Assembly: GCA_003149935.1 (NCBI GenBank)
Contig: QAMH01000006.1
Span: 608,121 to 672,120, forward strand
Direction: 5' to 3'
DNA from: Coriobacteriia bacterium
GTDB taxonomy: Bacteria > Actinomycetota > Coriobacteriia > Coriobacteriales > QAMH01
Length of the DNA: 64,000 nucleotides
Under the pieces are notes generated by a model. That model saw only the letters and a list, made by a program, of their open reading frames with translations. It did not search any database and had not been told where the DNA came from. This document shows positions 51,301 through 59,500 of the stretch, in pieces (position 1 is the first letter of the stretch; the number at the start of each line of letters is the position of its first letter). The translations under genes were made by a program, and so were the position numbers.

Positions 51301-52978
51301 CCGCGACTTCACCGTCACCTACAGCGACAACACCGGTACCGGCACCGCAACGGCCGTCATCACCGGCAAGGGCAATTGCACGGGCACGGTGACACTCACG
51401 TTCACCATCGTCATGGTCATCCTGCCGGAGATGGTCTCGGCCATTCCCGACCAACCCTACACGGGAAGTGCCATCGAACCAGGCATCACCGTGGCGAGCA
51501 CTGGCGTGACGCTCGTTCGCAACGAGAACTACTCCGTCGAGTTTTCGAACAACGTAAACGCAGGCACGGCAACGGTCACCATCAAGGGCCTCAAGGGAAT
51601 CCAGGGTGAGGTCACCACGAGCTTCAAGATCACACCTGTTAACCTTGCGTATGCCGCCATCGGGCCCGTTGACTCGTACATCTACACCGGTAATGCGGCG
51701 ACGCCCACGCCCTACGTCTATCTCTACGGCTTTGGCGACCTCGAGGCCAACAAGGACTTCGTCTACGAGTACCAGGGCAACGTGGATGCGGGAACGGCGC
51801 AGCTGCGCGTCGTGGGCAAGGGCAACTTTACCGGGACCACCGACTGGCGCGACTGCAGCTTCACCATCAACAGGAAAGACATCTCGTCAGCCACGGTGAG
51901 CATCGCGTCGCAGCCCTACACCGGTAAGGCCGTCACGCCGGATCCGACTGTGAAGATCGACGGAAAGACGCTCGTGAAGGGCACTGACTACCGCGTAAGC
52001 TATTACAACAACCTCTACACGGGCGATGCCACCGCCGTCATCGAGGGGCGCGGCAACTATCGAGGCTCCAAGGAGGCGAGATTCGAGATCACCTCCTCCC
52101 TCGCGTCCTGCTCCGTATCGGTGAGCAGCGTCACCTATTCGGGAGCGGCGCAGATGCCGGCCGTCACCGTCCGCGACAACGGTAACGTCCTCAAGGAGGG
52201 TACGGATTACGCAATCGAGGGCTACTCGAACAACGTGAATGCCGGCACGGGCACGGTGGCGCTCGTCGGCAAGGGCAAATACGCGGGCAAGACGACCGGC
52301 AGCTTCAGCATCAGGCCACGCTCGCTCGCGGATGCCACCGTGAGCATCGCGGCGCAGACGCACACGGGCAGCGCCCTCACGCCGAGCCCGACCGTCACGC
52401 TCGGCGGCTTTGGGGAGCTCGTGGAAGGCCGCGATTACACGCTGAGCTACGCGAATAACGTCAACGTGGGTACCGCGAACGTGACCATCACGGGAACGGG
52501 CAACTACGTGGGAACGACGACGGCGAACTTCGCGATTACCGAATCGGCGTCAAAGCCGTCGGAATCCGATGCGAGCGTGTCCATGCAGCGCCTCTATAAC
52601 CCCCACAGCGGCGAGCACTTCTACACGGCCAGCGCAGCCGAGCGCGACATGCTCGTAAATGCCGGTTGGAACTACGAGGGTTCTGGTTGGACGGCACCGG
52701 AGCGCTCGAACACGCCGGTGTACCGACTCTACAACGCCAATGCCGGCGATCACCACTACACGACGAGCACGGTCGAACGCGACGCGCTGCTCGCGGCAGG
52801 CTGGGCTGACGAGGGCATTGGTTGGTACTCGGACGACCAGCAGCGCGTGCCGCTCTACCGTCAGTACAACCCCAATGCGGTCGCCGGATCGCATAACTAC
52901 ACGACGAGCATCGAAGAGCACTGGCAGCTTGTCGGCGTCGGCTGGCAGGACGAGGGCATCAGCTGGTACGGACTGTAG
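48395..52978 (+). CDS. Giant secreted subtilisin-like (S8) protease with ten Ig-like repeats and DUF5648 module
   Basis: The 1527-residue protein has a signal/anchor segment (about 15-40), a prodomain-like region, and an S8 domain with Asp (VIDTGCTIGHIDL, near 231), His (SHGTHVAGI, near 267), Asn (TAAGNAG) and Ser (GTSMAAPYVSG, near 475). Ten tandem Ig-like units of about 75-80 residues follow (about 630-1380), each with an AYTG-type strand (HAYTG, LPYTG, DYTG, AFSG, PWRG, QPYTG, YIYTG, QPYTG, TYSG, THTG) and a GxGNxxGT strand. Three DUF5648 units close the protein. The Ig-like stalk would hold the protease away from the wall. ATG 48395 is chosen because the signal follows it; an upstream frame has no site. 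Confidence 0.88.
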   Translation: MKTGAHTNGTKSHVRSRLRAVLSTCLATVLLCAIGGFFFIRESGPQQEPPAATEAVTADGHQASSEDQPQPQETRSDEDIARDIELGYVHDELVLSFEPGTSADSINKTLASYDFAATKDVSDQDLDNGFVKVALVDGATVEDSVATLKASGLAAQPNYLYEVAEGDLPAEAEVGALPNIEPNAAVTINDPDRGNQWALDSLDAYKAWGITKAGETAEGTARANRVSVAVIDTGCTIGHIDLKDNVLASYNAKTNQTGAAAVADTNSHGTHVAGIVSARTNNGVGVAGVSYNAGLVIINATNGGTGEDRHMFESTTLAQAYTWLFRQSTVDSSKTNAEYYNVRVINMSLGGKHSANFVDDDILTTKIRQARNGIWVDSNRNETHHDSILTVTAAGNAGTDAPVPFVDYPGDHESCLTVINLEQTYGWTTTNNVVGRHADSNYNVDNTRIKNISAPGTKIRSTLNSAGSYGSKNGTSMAAPYVSGIASLFFTENPDLTADQVVDLIYATATDIDDPGWDRETGYGEINAYHALQVISAQLGGSENIEYKNRQAVSIEYGDGTGWETYGSTEQWEWSIDNSDTIEMTVDPDTQTVSLVGQKPGSATVTATFKDIDGNPVEGISISKTYTVMPLDISKATVTVPGEHAYTGHEVEPKPLVSMSGTELIEGVDYTVTYSDNVEIGQATVTITGIGNAAGTASGTFSIGKADIFPATLSSIAPLPYTGEAHEPTPTVTLAGFGALTEGTDFIYEYEDNVNAGSGKVHVVGMGNFKGSSSWLLFDITPIDVAGATIDDIPSADYTGSAIAPDPGVTINGKTLVKGTDYTLSYADNVNAGTASITVTGIGNYAGTQTKNFTIAPLDISAAIVSGVESSYAFSGAEIKPAVTVALDGKTLGTDAYDIVYADNLNAGTARITLTGKGNYTGTITKTFDITPIRLEDATIEPIGEQPWRGGAVTPVPVIKAGDIELVVNRDFTVTYSDNTGTGTATAVITGKGNCTGTVTLTFTIVMVILPEMVSAIPDQPYTGSAIEPGITVASTGVTLVRNENYSVEFSNNVNAGTATVTIKGLKGIQGEVTTSFKITPVNLAYAAIGPVDSYIYTGNAATPTPYVYLYGFGDLEANKDFVYEYQGNVDAGTAQLRVVGKGNFTGTTDWRDCSFTINRKDISSATVSIASQPYTGKAVTPDPTVKIDGKTLVKGTDYRVSYYNNLYTGDATAVIEGRGNYRGSKEARFEITSSLASCSVSVSSVTYSGAAQMPAVTVRDNGNVLKEGTDYAIEGYSNNVNAGTGTVALVGKGKYAGKTTGSFSIRPRSLADATVSIAAQTHTGSALTPSPTVTLGGFGELVEGRDYTLSYANNVNVGTANVTITGTGNYVGTTTANFAITESASKPSESDASVSMQRLYNPHSGEHFYTASAAERDMLVNAGWNYEGSGWTAPERSNTPVYRLYNANAGDHHYTTSTVERDALLAAGWADEGIGWYSDDQQRVPLYRQYNPNAVAGSHNYTTSIEEHWQLVGVGWQDEGISWYGL

Positions 52979-52997
52979 AGGCCGGAGGGCAGGGTCC

Positions 52998-53981
52998 TCA
53001 CTCCCCCATCACGCGGTAGACCTCGAGCTCCCAGCGGCGTCGGTTGGCGCGCGCCACGGAGTCCAGGATGGTGCCGGCGGCAAACGAGAGCGCCGCGCAC
53101 AGCATAAGCGCGACGGCGAGAACCGCCGAGGGAAGCTTGGAGACGTAGCTCGTGTCGAGGTACTCGGCGACGACCGGGACGCCGACGATGAGCCCGAGCG
53201 CGACGAGGACAACGGACACCCAGCCGAAGAACGCCATGGGGCGGTAGTCGCGGAACAGGCTCGCGATGGCGGCGAGCACGAGCATGCCGTCGGAGTAGGT
53301 CGACAGCTTGCTCTCCGATCCCTCGGGGCGGTCGCGGTAGTCGATAGGGACATCGACGACGCGCCAGCGGCGGTCGACGGCCCAGACCGAGATCTCGGTC
53401 TCGACCTGGAAGCCCTCCGACATGACGGGCATGGTCTTGACGAAGGCGCGCGAGAAGGCGCGGTAGCCGGTCATGACGTCATTGGAGGAATAACCGTAGA
53501 GCAGGCGAATGAGCCTTCGCACGAGGTTGTTACCAAACTTATGGAAACGGCGCCCGTTTTCTGCATCGTAGGAGCCGTTGGAAATGCGGTCGCCCACAAC
53601 CATGTCGGCATCGCCATCGACAATGGGCGCCAACAAACGGACGGCCGCCTCGGCGGGGTAGGTGTCGTCGCCGTCGACCATGATGTAGTAGTTGGCATCG
53701 GCATCGCGGAACATGGAACGCACGACGTTACCCTTGCCCCGGCGCGGCTCGCGGCGCACGACGGCGCCCGCGGCGGCGGCGATGGCGGCCGTGTCGTCGG
53801 TGGAGGCGTTGTCGTAGACGTAGACCATGGCCTCGGGAAGCGCCGCGCGGAAGTCCCTCACTACCTTGGCGATGGTGGCAGCCTCGTTGTAGCAGGGGAT
53901 GAGGACGGCAACGCCAAAGCCGCGGAGGGCGGGAGTAGGCTGGAGGCTATCAACAGAGCGTTGCGTAGAGCTATCGGACAA
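52998..53981 (-). CDS. GT2 polyprenyl-phosphate glycosyltransferase with two C-terminal membrane helices
   Basis: A 327-residue GtrB/DPM-like protein: VAVLIPCYNEAATI near 25-38, VYDNASTDDT, and MVDGDDTYP (DxD) near 100, then GNNLVRRLIRLLYG, DVMTGYRAFSR and QVETEISVWA. Two membrane segments lie near 235-257 and 275-300. It would make a polyprenyl-phosphate sugar for an outer-face transferase. The start is TTG 53979-53981 with GAGG about nine bases upstream. It converges on the giant protease gene with a 19-base gap. The left half is very GC-rich. Confidence 0.85.
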   Translation of the reverse strand: MSDSSTQRSVDSLQPTPALRGFGVAVLIPCYNEAATIAKVVRDFRAALPEAMVYVYDNASTDDTAAIAAAAGAVVRREPRRGKGNVVRSMFRDADANYYIMVDGDDTYPAEAAVRLLAPIVDGDADMVVGDRISNGSYDAENGRRFHKFGNNLVRRLIRLLYGYSSNDVMTGYRAFSRAFVKTMPVMSEGFQVETEISVWAVDRRWRVVDVPIDYRDRPEGSESKLSTYSDGMLVLAAIASLFRDYRPMAFFGWVSVVLVALGLIVGVPVVAEYLDTSYVSKLPSAVLAVALMLCAALSFAAGTILDSVARANRRRWELEVYRVMGE

Positions 53982-54389
53982 GATGCGTTACCTCACATGG
54001 ACAGCTGGGAGGGGTATCAAGTGACTACAGTATACCGCGCAGACAAAGTGAAACTTGCTAAGGCTTTCTGCAGACCGCAGCTTGGGTATCCATGAATTGC
54101 TTTCACTCCAAAGCCACTCCAAAGTTATTTTGGCAAAGAGTAATACTGCGAGGGATCATTTGAGCTGTTCCCGTGTCACACGAGCAGCCTCTTTTCGACC
54201 AGGGGCTTAAGCGTTTTAGAACTAAAGACTGAGATCTGTCCCGGCTCTTCCAAATTCCATTGATTTGCCAGATAGGATACGGGTTCAAATCCGGACCAGC
54301 CGAATGGTCCAGCATATCGCCCAGACGCCCAATCCAGAAGCGAAGCCTTGCAGAGGCATGCGCCGTATCTACGTATGCCCTGCAATGCC
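53982..54389. other. Non-coding boundary between GC-rich and AT-richer DNA
   Basis: No gene can be supported. From about 54.1 kb rightwards the DNA is AT-richer, so this stretch marks a composition boundary. GGGTTCAAATCC at about 54281-54292 resembles a tRNA T-loop, but the flanking stem does not pair and no tRNA can be folded. A 69-codon minus-strand frame at 54176-54385 might be a gene remnant. Confidence 0.4.
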
Positions 54390-55565
54390 TTACTTCAATA
54401 CGAGCGGACTATCTTCAAGTCTCTCGATAAACACATTCAAAAGATCGTCCAGATAGGCGAAGAAATCCCTTAGAGAGCTGGTTTTTATCAGACCGTCTTC
54501 ATTTTGGAAGTACTGGATGTTCTCAAAGAATCGCTCTCTCATACGCAAAAGACCGTGACGTGCTCTTTCTCGCGATTGCCCCGAGGGTACAACGACATCG
54601 TAAACAACAAGCAGTGCGGAAAAATCAACAGCAATAGGAACACGTTTCACCGGGTTCAGGCTTGCTGAATGGACGGGATAGTTCTGCTCGAGAATCCGTA
54701 CCGTGCCTGTTCTCGATCTAGACCTATGCCTTACGTTCAGGGAGTTTAGGAGGCAATCATTATGGGCGGCAGCATTTCTTAATGTCTGCACGCTTCTCAG
54801 CAAATTTTTTATATCTTTGCATGTCTTCGCTTCGTCAGCGGCACTGGAAAGCAGCCCGTCTTTCATGAAACACATCTTATAGAAAGATATAGTTGTGCCA
54901 AAGGTGAGCAATTCTACTAAACACCAATATGGCGGAACCTTACCCTCATATTTTTCTGCCAAACCCTTTGAGTAGGGCGAATTGAGCATGTTTTTAACCG
55001 AGTCAGCGATATGATTTGGATTGATATTGTGCAACACGCTGTCTATCTGCTCTTTAATTCCATTAGCCGTTTCTACGATATCATCGATAGGCGCATCACT
55101 TGATAGCATCGCACACTTTCCGGCAATTTCATTAATGTGATGAAGCGCTTCTTCAGCGGTCAGGTTTTCCTTTTGTTGCTGAATGGCGGAGCGTTTTGAT
55201 TTGCTTATGAACGACGCAGCGAGCTCGTATGGGTCGACTTGGCATTTCATGGCTCCACGATTTATGCGCACCTTTAGATAATGCTCGATATCTAAAGTTA
55301 AATTGAGAATTTCATCCCTGAACGCTTTGTCGAGCCTCGACAACTCAACAAGCTCACCGAAGTCAAGACTAATATAGGTACCCTTTTTACTATCAACTTT
55401 CTGGTAAGTCTCGTAGTTTTTGCAAAACGCCTTGAGCTTGAAGAGAAAGACCTTATTCTCAAGAAACCGTTCAGCATCTTGTTCCTTTATCAGGTTGAAT
55501 GTTATGCCCTTGTTCTTCTTGAGGAAGTCGACTTGTTGAGCGGGAGACAATAGCTTTTTATCCAC
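54390..55565 (-). CDS. Abi-family (Abi_2/AbiF-like) abortive-infection protein
   Basis: A 391-residue protein of the Abi_2 type: LSPAQQVDFLKKNKGITF at the N-terminus, LSRLDKAFRDEILNLTLDIEHYLKVRI near 75-105, PPYWCLVELLTFGTTISFYKM near 215-240, and LRNAAAHNDCLLN near 275-290. The last is an RxxxxH motif of the HEPN type, suggesting RNA-cleaving or RNA-binding activity used in phage exclusion. The frame opens at GTG 55596-55598, but GTG 55563-55565 has AAGGAAG upstream and matches the usual family start. The gene stands alone in AT-richer DNA; no antitoxin is evident. Confidence 0.8.
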   Translation of the reverse strand: MDKKLLSPAQQVDFLKKNKGITFNLIKEQDAERFLENKVFLFKLKAFCKNYETYQKVDSKKGTYISLDFGELVELSRLDKAFRDEILNLTLDIEHYLKVRINRGAMKCQVDPYELAASFISKSKRSAIQQQKENLTAEEALHHINEIAGKCAMLSSDAPIDDIVETANGIKEQIDSVLHNINPNHIADSVKNMLNSPYSKGLAEKYEGKVPPYWCLVELLTFGTTISFYKMCFMKDGLLSSAADEAKTCKDIKNLLRSVQTLRNAAAHNDCLLNSLNVRHRSRSRTGTVRILEQNYPVHSASLNPVKRVPIAVDFSALLVVYDVVVPSGQSRERARHGLLRMRERFFENIQYFQNEDGLIKTSSLRDFFAYLDDLLNVFIERLEDSPLVLK

Positions 55566-55999
55566 GTTCTTCCTTACATTGAAAAAACGCCCTGACACGC
55601 GGGCGCATCAAGGCGTTAAAAGCGCAGAGCGCTTTTTGGTTCGAACATAGAATAGCATACGGTGATTTATGAGATGTTGTGGATAAGTGGAATATTCCGA
55701 CGAAATGCCATCCTCTCCTACAAAACGACATCGCATAGTTGGATTTTTTCGAATAAATATTTAAGCGGAGTCTCGTAGTTGTCCACATATTTTGTGAATA
55801 GTGACAACAGGTATACAAGATATGGGGATAGGAGGATGTAAGTAGGGTGCTTTGACACGTATCTTTGAAGCATTTGATATTGCTCGTGAACGAATCCCGA
55901 TGGCTAAGAGCATTTAACGCGTCTCTGCGTTTTAGTTTCCTGTTTCGATAGATCAGAGAATGCGGACAAATAGAACTTGTCGATTTCAGATGCTCAGCT
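55566..55999. other. Intergenic region upstream of the Abi gene
   Basis: A hairpin AAAAGCGC/GCGCTTTT with a three-base loop lies at 55618-55636 and continues with one more T on the plus strand. In the Abi direction it sits in the leader, about 50 bases before GTG 55565, where it could attenuate transcription. The rest is AT-rich and without a recognisable gene; a promoter for Abi is expected here but cannot be pinned down. Confidence 0.4.
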
Positions 56000-56476
56000 C
56001 TAAGGCATCTTAAGGATTTCGTATGCGCTATTAATACGTTTGAGGCACATTAGACCAACCAAGAAGAAGTGCGAGAGCAGACAAGTTACCAAGCCGGTTA
56101 TCCAGGAAAATCTACCCAAAAAGACGATAAGCATGACAAGCAAGAAGCCCACACAGATTATCCACGCAATATCGGAGAAAAGCTCATCAATCAGCCGCCT
56201 TTGCCGTGACTCACTAAAATATGTTTCATTGCTTAGCTGAATCCTTGTTTGATAAAGCATAATCGCCACCGCGCACATCAACGCAGATATAGTTGCAACC
56301 ACCGATGCGATTATCCCCAAATCTAAACATAGATTAAATAAGGCGCAAATTACGCCAATGAGAATAGGGAGAACTAACTGAATCAGGATATCAATTATTG
56401 AAATGCTATTCGTATCCGAATTTCTTAGCGTACGAAAGTATCCATGGAAAATGTTAGCCAAGGAAATCTTTGACAT
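56000..56476 (-). CDS. Four-helix membrane protein of a two-gene pair
   Basis: A 158-residue protein with two hydrophobic segments near 30-50 and 55-75, a polar middle (LSNETYFSESRQRRLIDELF), and two more near 100-122 and 126-146. Such small four-helix proteins often act as membrane effectors in phage-defence pairs, but I do not recognise a named family. ATG 56474-56476 has AGGAGG six bases upstream. It follows the 309-residue gene by 15 bases, so the two form a transcription unit next to the Abi gene. Confidence 0.6.
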   Translation of the reverse strand: MSKISLANIFHGYFRTLRNSDTNSISIIDILIQLVLPILIGVICALFNLCLDLGIIASVVATISALMCAVAIMLYQTRIQLSNETYFSESRQRRLIDELFSDIAWIICVGFLLVMLIVFLGRFSWITGLVTCLLSHFFLVGLMCLKRINSAYEILKMP

Positions 56477-56491
56477 ATGAGCCTCCTTGAT

Positions 56492-57421
56492 TTATCTCAC
56501 GATATATCCTTCATTCTCCATGACGTCCTTACAGGCCTTGACACAGTAATTCGTATACTCAGCGTCGGTCATCTTGCCTTGTCTATCACTACCACTCGGA
56601 AGGATCTGACGAAAAGGGGCTGAAGGCAGACCCTCAATAGCGAACTTTCGTTCATCTCCATTATTGTCGGTGAGTGTGACATAGATATCGGGATTCAACT
56701 CTTCCAGGTTTTCTTTATTCATGCTATTGGGCAGAATCAACTCCAACGCCTCACGAGGATCATTTCTAATGCTCTCAAATAAGCCCAGGGAAAAGCGCTT
56801 CGATCGACGATGTTGCAATCTATAAGAAAGGAAGCCGTCTTTCATACATGGACCATCAGCTATATCTTTCGAAGGCGACATAAACCTCAATTCGATTTCG
56901 CTCATCCCTTCAAACTGCTTCCATAAGTCCATGGTCTCAATAACCCGAACTCGATTTAATGTAATTTTTGGAAATCTCCCGTCAAATCCTCTTTTGAATG
57001 AATCTAGGAAAAATATGTCGCTGCCACCATGGACTACATGCTCCACGCACGCATAAGCGACATCGCATTTGGGAGGGACATACAAAACCACGCGCGCATC
57101 AACAGTAGGGGCATGATACTCTGAAAATGGAATGCTTGGATTCGATTCAGATGTGTCCACGAGCTCACCAGCTTCACCGGCCTTTCCGGTTTGAATATCA
57201 ACGCAAGCGACATTCTTGTTCTGGTCGACGCCGATTCTCTTAATCCATATCCAGTCATCTGATGATGCTCTATGCAGCGCAGCGTTCATATTCTCATTGC
57301 ACCAGTCATCAAAGACTTCAAGAAGATTTTCGCCATTAATATCACGGGGGTAAACTACTTTTTCGGGTTTCTGCCTGACATTAAATCTCAGGCCATACAT
57401 AATCATGCTGCGTTCAGCCAT
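56492..57421 (-). CDS. Unknown soluble protein of the two-gene pair
   Basis: A 309-residue protein starting MAERSMIMYGLRFNVRQKPE, at ATG 57419-57421 with GGAGG five bases upstream (a longer frame lacks a site). Segments include EVFDDWCNENM, VVLYVPPKCDVAYACVEHVV, ITLNRVRVIETMDLW and YVTLTDNNGDERKFAIEGLP. It has no signal peptide and no membrane segment. I cannot assign a family or a catalytic motif. Because it precedes a small membrane protein and lies beside an Abi gene in AT-richer DNA, a sensor role in a defence pair is a reasonable guess and no more. Confidence 0.6.
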   Translation of the reverse strand: MAERSMIMYGLRFNVRQKPEKVVYPRDINGENLLEVFDDWCNENMNAALHRASSDDWIWIKRIGVDQNKNVACVDIQTGKAGEAGELVDTSESNPSIPFSEYHAPTVDARVVLYVPPKCDVAYACVEHVVHGGSDIFFLDSFKRGFDGRFPKITLNRVRVIETMDLWKQFEGMSEIELRFMSPSKDIADGPCMKDGFLSYRLQHRRSKRFSLGLFESIRNDPREALELILPNSMNKENLEELNPDIYVTLTDNNGDERKFAIEGLPSAPFRQILPSGSDRQGKMTDAEYTNYCVKACKDVMENEGYIVR

Positions 57422-57491
57422 CTTAACCTCCGAATAAGGCTTGTCGAACAAGATACGGATGAAGCACGGAATCGGTAAAGGAACGAAAGAT

Positions 57492-58112
57492 ATGTTAGCG
57501 TATCCTGCGCTTATTTTGGTATATGTACCGATACAGCTAGTATTCAAACGCTGGTGCAGACTACCTTATAAAATGGCCTGGGGAATCTTTCAAAATACAT
57601 CTTTCGTCTATTTCTTGCGGATTAGCTCCAAGTGCATTGACTCTTCTCTATTCCCCACCGATAACGCCTACTCTCTTCTCCGCGCCTTTGGAAAAGAAGC
57701 AAGACTCATCTGTAAGCTCCTAGAAGTCCCTCTCTATCACTGTATTTCGCTGGCAGAAACAGAGCGAAGGATCGTCTTGAGAGCTCTGGAAGAAATGGGA
57801 GAAGAGGCCGTCATAAGCGACGGTCTTCTCCAAGTCGAGGACAACTGGGCACATCTACAAGAAGCTCGCAAGCGCAGCGCATTGCCGGGCCCCATCCCCC
57901 TGCACCCTTGGATTATCGCGCGAGAAGCAGACGTCCTATCAAAGACGATCAGCGCCCACCAGGCGTTTCTTCTTAACAACATTAGGCCGTCATATCCAGG
58001 CAACGCGCTGTTGTCGCAAAGCTACCTAACGAATCCTGAATACTGCGCAACACAATGGACGGAGATTAAAGAACGCATGACACGACTGACGAACTTAGCC
58101 CTGTCACTTTAA
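57492..58112 (+). CDS. Hypothetical protein, start uncertain
   Basis: An open frame on the plus strand that could start at TTG 57441, ATG 57492 (AAAGGA nine bases upstream) or ATG 57573. The N-terminal part reads poorly as protein; from about 57630 on it looks more natural (LRAFGKEARLICKLLEV, ERRIVLRALEEMGEEAV, LHPWIIAREADVLSKTISAHQAF). I do not recognise it. It may be the remnant of a larger gene in the acquired region. Confidence 0.35.
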   Translation: MLAYPALILVYVPIQLVFKRWCRLPYKMAWGIFQNTSFVYFLRISSKCIDSSLFPTDNAYSLLRAFGKEARLICKLLEVPLYHCISLAETERRIVLRALEEMGEEAVISDGLLQVEDNWAHLQEARKRSALPGPIPLHPWIIAREADVLSKTISAHQAFLLNNIRPSYPGNALLSQSYLTNPEYCATQWTEIKERMTRLTNLALSL

Positions 58113-58146
58113 CAACTTCAGATAGGGTGCGAACGAGACCGCCCTC

Positions 58147-59142
58147 TTATTCCCCTTCGGGAGCTTTGGCCCTTCTGGGTTCCCTAGGCTTCTTCTCCTC
58201 AGGCAGGTACGCCACACCGATGATTTTGGCCTTAGCAAGTCCGAGTTCGCGAACTACCGAAACGAGTTGACGTCTGGAATCAGCCCACTCACTCGCACAC
58301 AGCACCGTTACATCAGCACCATGCGCAATATATGCAGCCCCCATACCAGCCTCCAGAGGTTCGCAACTCACAACAATCGCCGCATCCTCAGGAACGCTCA
58401 CTTGGAACTTGTTCGCATGAGGAGAGCCTTTCACAAGCTTGACACGAACGTCACTGCGCTCAAGAGCTCCAGCGAGTTCACGAGCGACGACGGGGGCAGT
58501 CATCGCAACCCCAATAGGAACGACGGCGACTGTCGACGGCCGTGTTCCATGGCAGAATTGCAGGTTGGCAAGAAGCCTCTCCCCTCCGTCAGACGAGGGG
58601 ACATTGCCGAGAACAGGGAGCTTCGAAGAGCTCTCAATATCTTCCCGCGATCTAATTGGCGCCTTAATTCCATCGATAAAAACAACAAAGCAAACCGCAA
58701 GGAACAAACCTACGAGTATGGCAAGAAGCGCGACTTTCAATACAGACGAGCTATTACTGACTGCATAGCTTGCCTCGCTAACTGTCGCAATAATATTATT
58801 GCTCGCCTCTTTATACTGCCTTACAGTTGAATTCGCCACGTTATTCGCCGCCTCAATGCAAGCAGAGGAATTGGAACCCGTTGCTTTGATGACGATTTGT
58901 TTAGAAGCGCTAACCGAAGAACAGGACACTTGCATCTCGGCATTAGAATGACTTGAGGCTTCCTTTGCGGCAAGCCCCTGGGCCAACGCGAGATCACCAT
59001 TTGTAACGAAACTCGCCGTTGCCGTGTAACTTCCTTGCGTAAACATCGACCAAGCTACAGCAAAGAGCACGCAAATCACGGGCAGCGCAATTACCAACTT
59101 AATATTTCGTTTAATTAATCTCAGCAAATCAAGTAACGTCAT
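58147..59142 (-). CDS. Wzz-like chain-length protein with a degenerate BY-kinase-like domain
   Basis: A 331-residue protein with a Wzz-type N-terminus: membrane segment near 14-34, an outer loop with YTATASFV, and a second membrane segment near 133-156. A cytoplasmic domain then begins RSREDIESSSKLPVLGNVP, as in bacterial tyrosine kinases of the CpsD/Wzc group. The following nucleotide-binding part is degenerate: where Walker A should be it reads VVPIGVAMTAPVVAREL, without GxxGxGKS, and there is no Tyr-rich tail. It probably keeps a structural role in setting polymer length. It is divergent from the next glycan genes. Confidence 0.8.
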   Translation of the reverse strand: MTLLDLLRLIKRNIKLVIALPVICVLFAVAWSMFTQGSYTATASFVTNGDLALAQGLAAKEASSHSNAEMQVSCSSVSASKQIVIKATGSNSSACIEAANNVANSTVRQYKEASNNIIATVSEASYAVSNSSSVLKVALLAILVGLFLAVCFVVFIDGIKAPIRSREDIESSSKLPVLGNVPSSDGGERLLANLQFCHGTRPSTVAVVPIGVAMTAPVVARELAGALERSDVRVKLVKGSPHANKFQVSVPEDAAIVVSCEPLEAGMGAAYIAHGADVTVLCASEWADSRRQLVSVVRELGLAKAKIIGVAYLPEEKKPREPRRAKAPEGE

Positions 59143-59500
59143 ACCAGAGCTCTCTTTAATACTCTACAGATAAAATCAGAGCCTCGCCCAAGAAAACAAG
59201 CGTAGCAAATCATAAATTATAGAAATTATAGCAGGAGGGTTCAATCGACAGATGAAGCGAATACTTTGTTTAATGTGGGCCATTCGCCAAGTTAGGCATG
59301 CCTTTGACTTACGCATTGTCGCCGTATGGCATTTGTGCGCTGCCCTTGGTCCACAAAATGAGAGCTATTGAAGATTATCCTCAGCCCATCAGCTCTTTTT
59401 TCATATACTTAGCTATTATCTAATCAGCAAAAGAACGCTGCATGCAACAACCAAAGCCATCGAATTGGCTTTTCCGGTCTTGCACGATAATCTGTTTGTG
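59143..59500. promoter_or_regulatory. Region between divergent polysaccharide genes, with small ORF and hairpin
   Basis: This spacer should hold promoters for both directions. A 39-codon frame at 59252-59371 (MKRILCLMWAIRQVRHAFDL...) follows AGGAGGG by about 11 bases. Its end overlaps a weak hairpin, AGAGCT (59361-59366) with AGCTCT (59391-59396), which runs into TTTTTT. Together they look like a leader peptide with an attenuator before the polysaccharide genes, but the stem is only 6 bp. Confidence 0.35.

Noticed and set aside
49262..51454. 730-codon minus-strand frame opposite the giant protease
   Set aside because: Antisense shadow of the Ig-like repeats.
54275..54310. tRNA gene or attachment site suggested by GGGTTCAAATCC
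   Set aside because: The flanking bases do not form a T-stem and no acceptor, D or anticodon arm can be folded; no duplicate of this sequence was noticed at the other end of the AT-richer block.
54176..54385. 69-codon minus-strand frame near the composition boundary
   Set aside because: No ribosome site and no recognisable domain; possibly a remnant, but not supportable as a gene.
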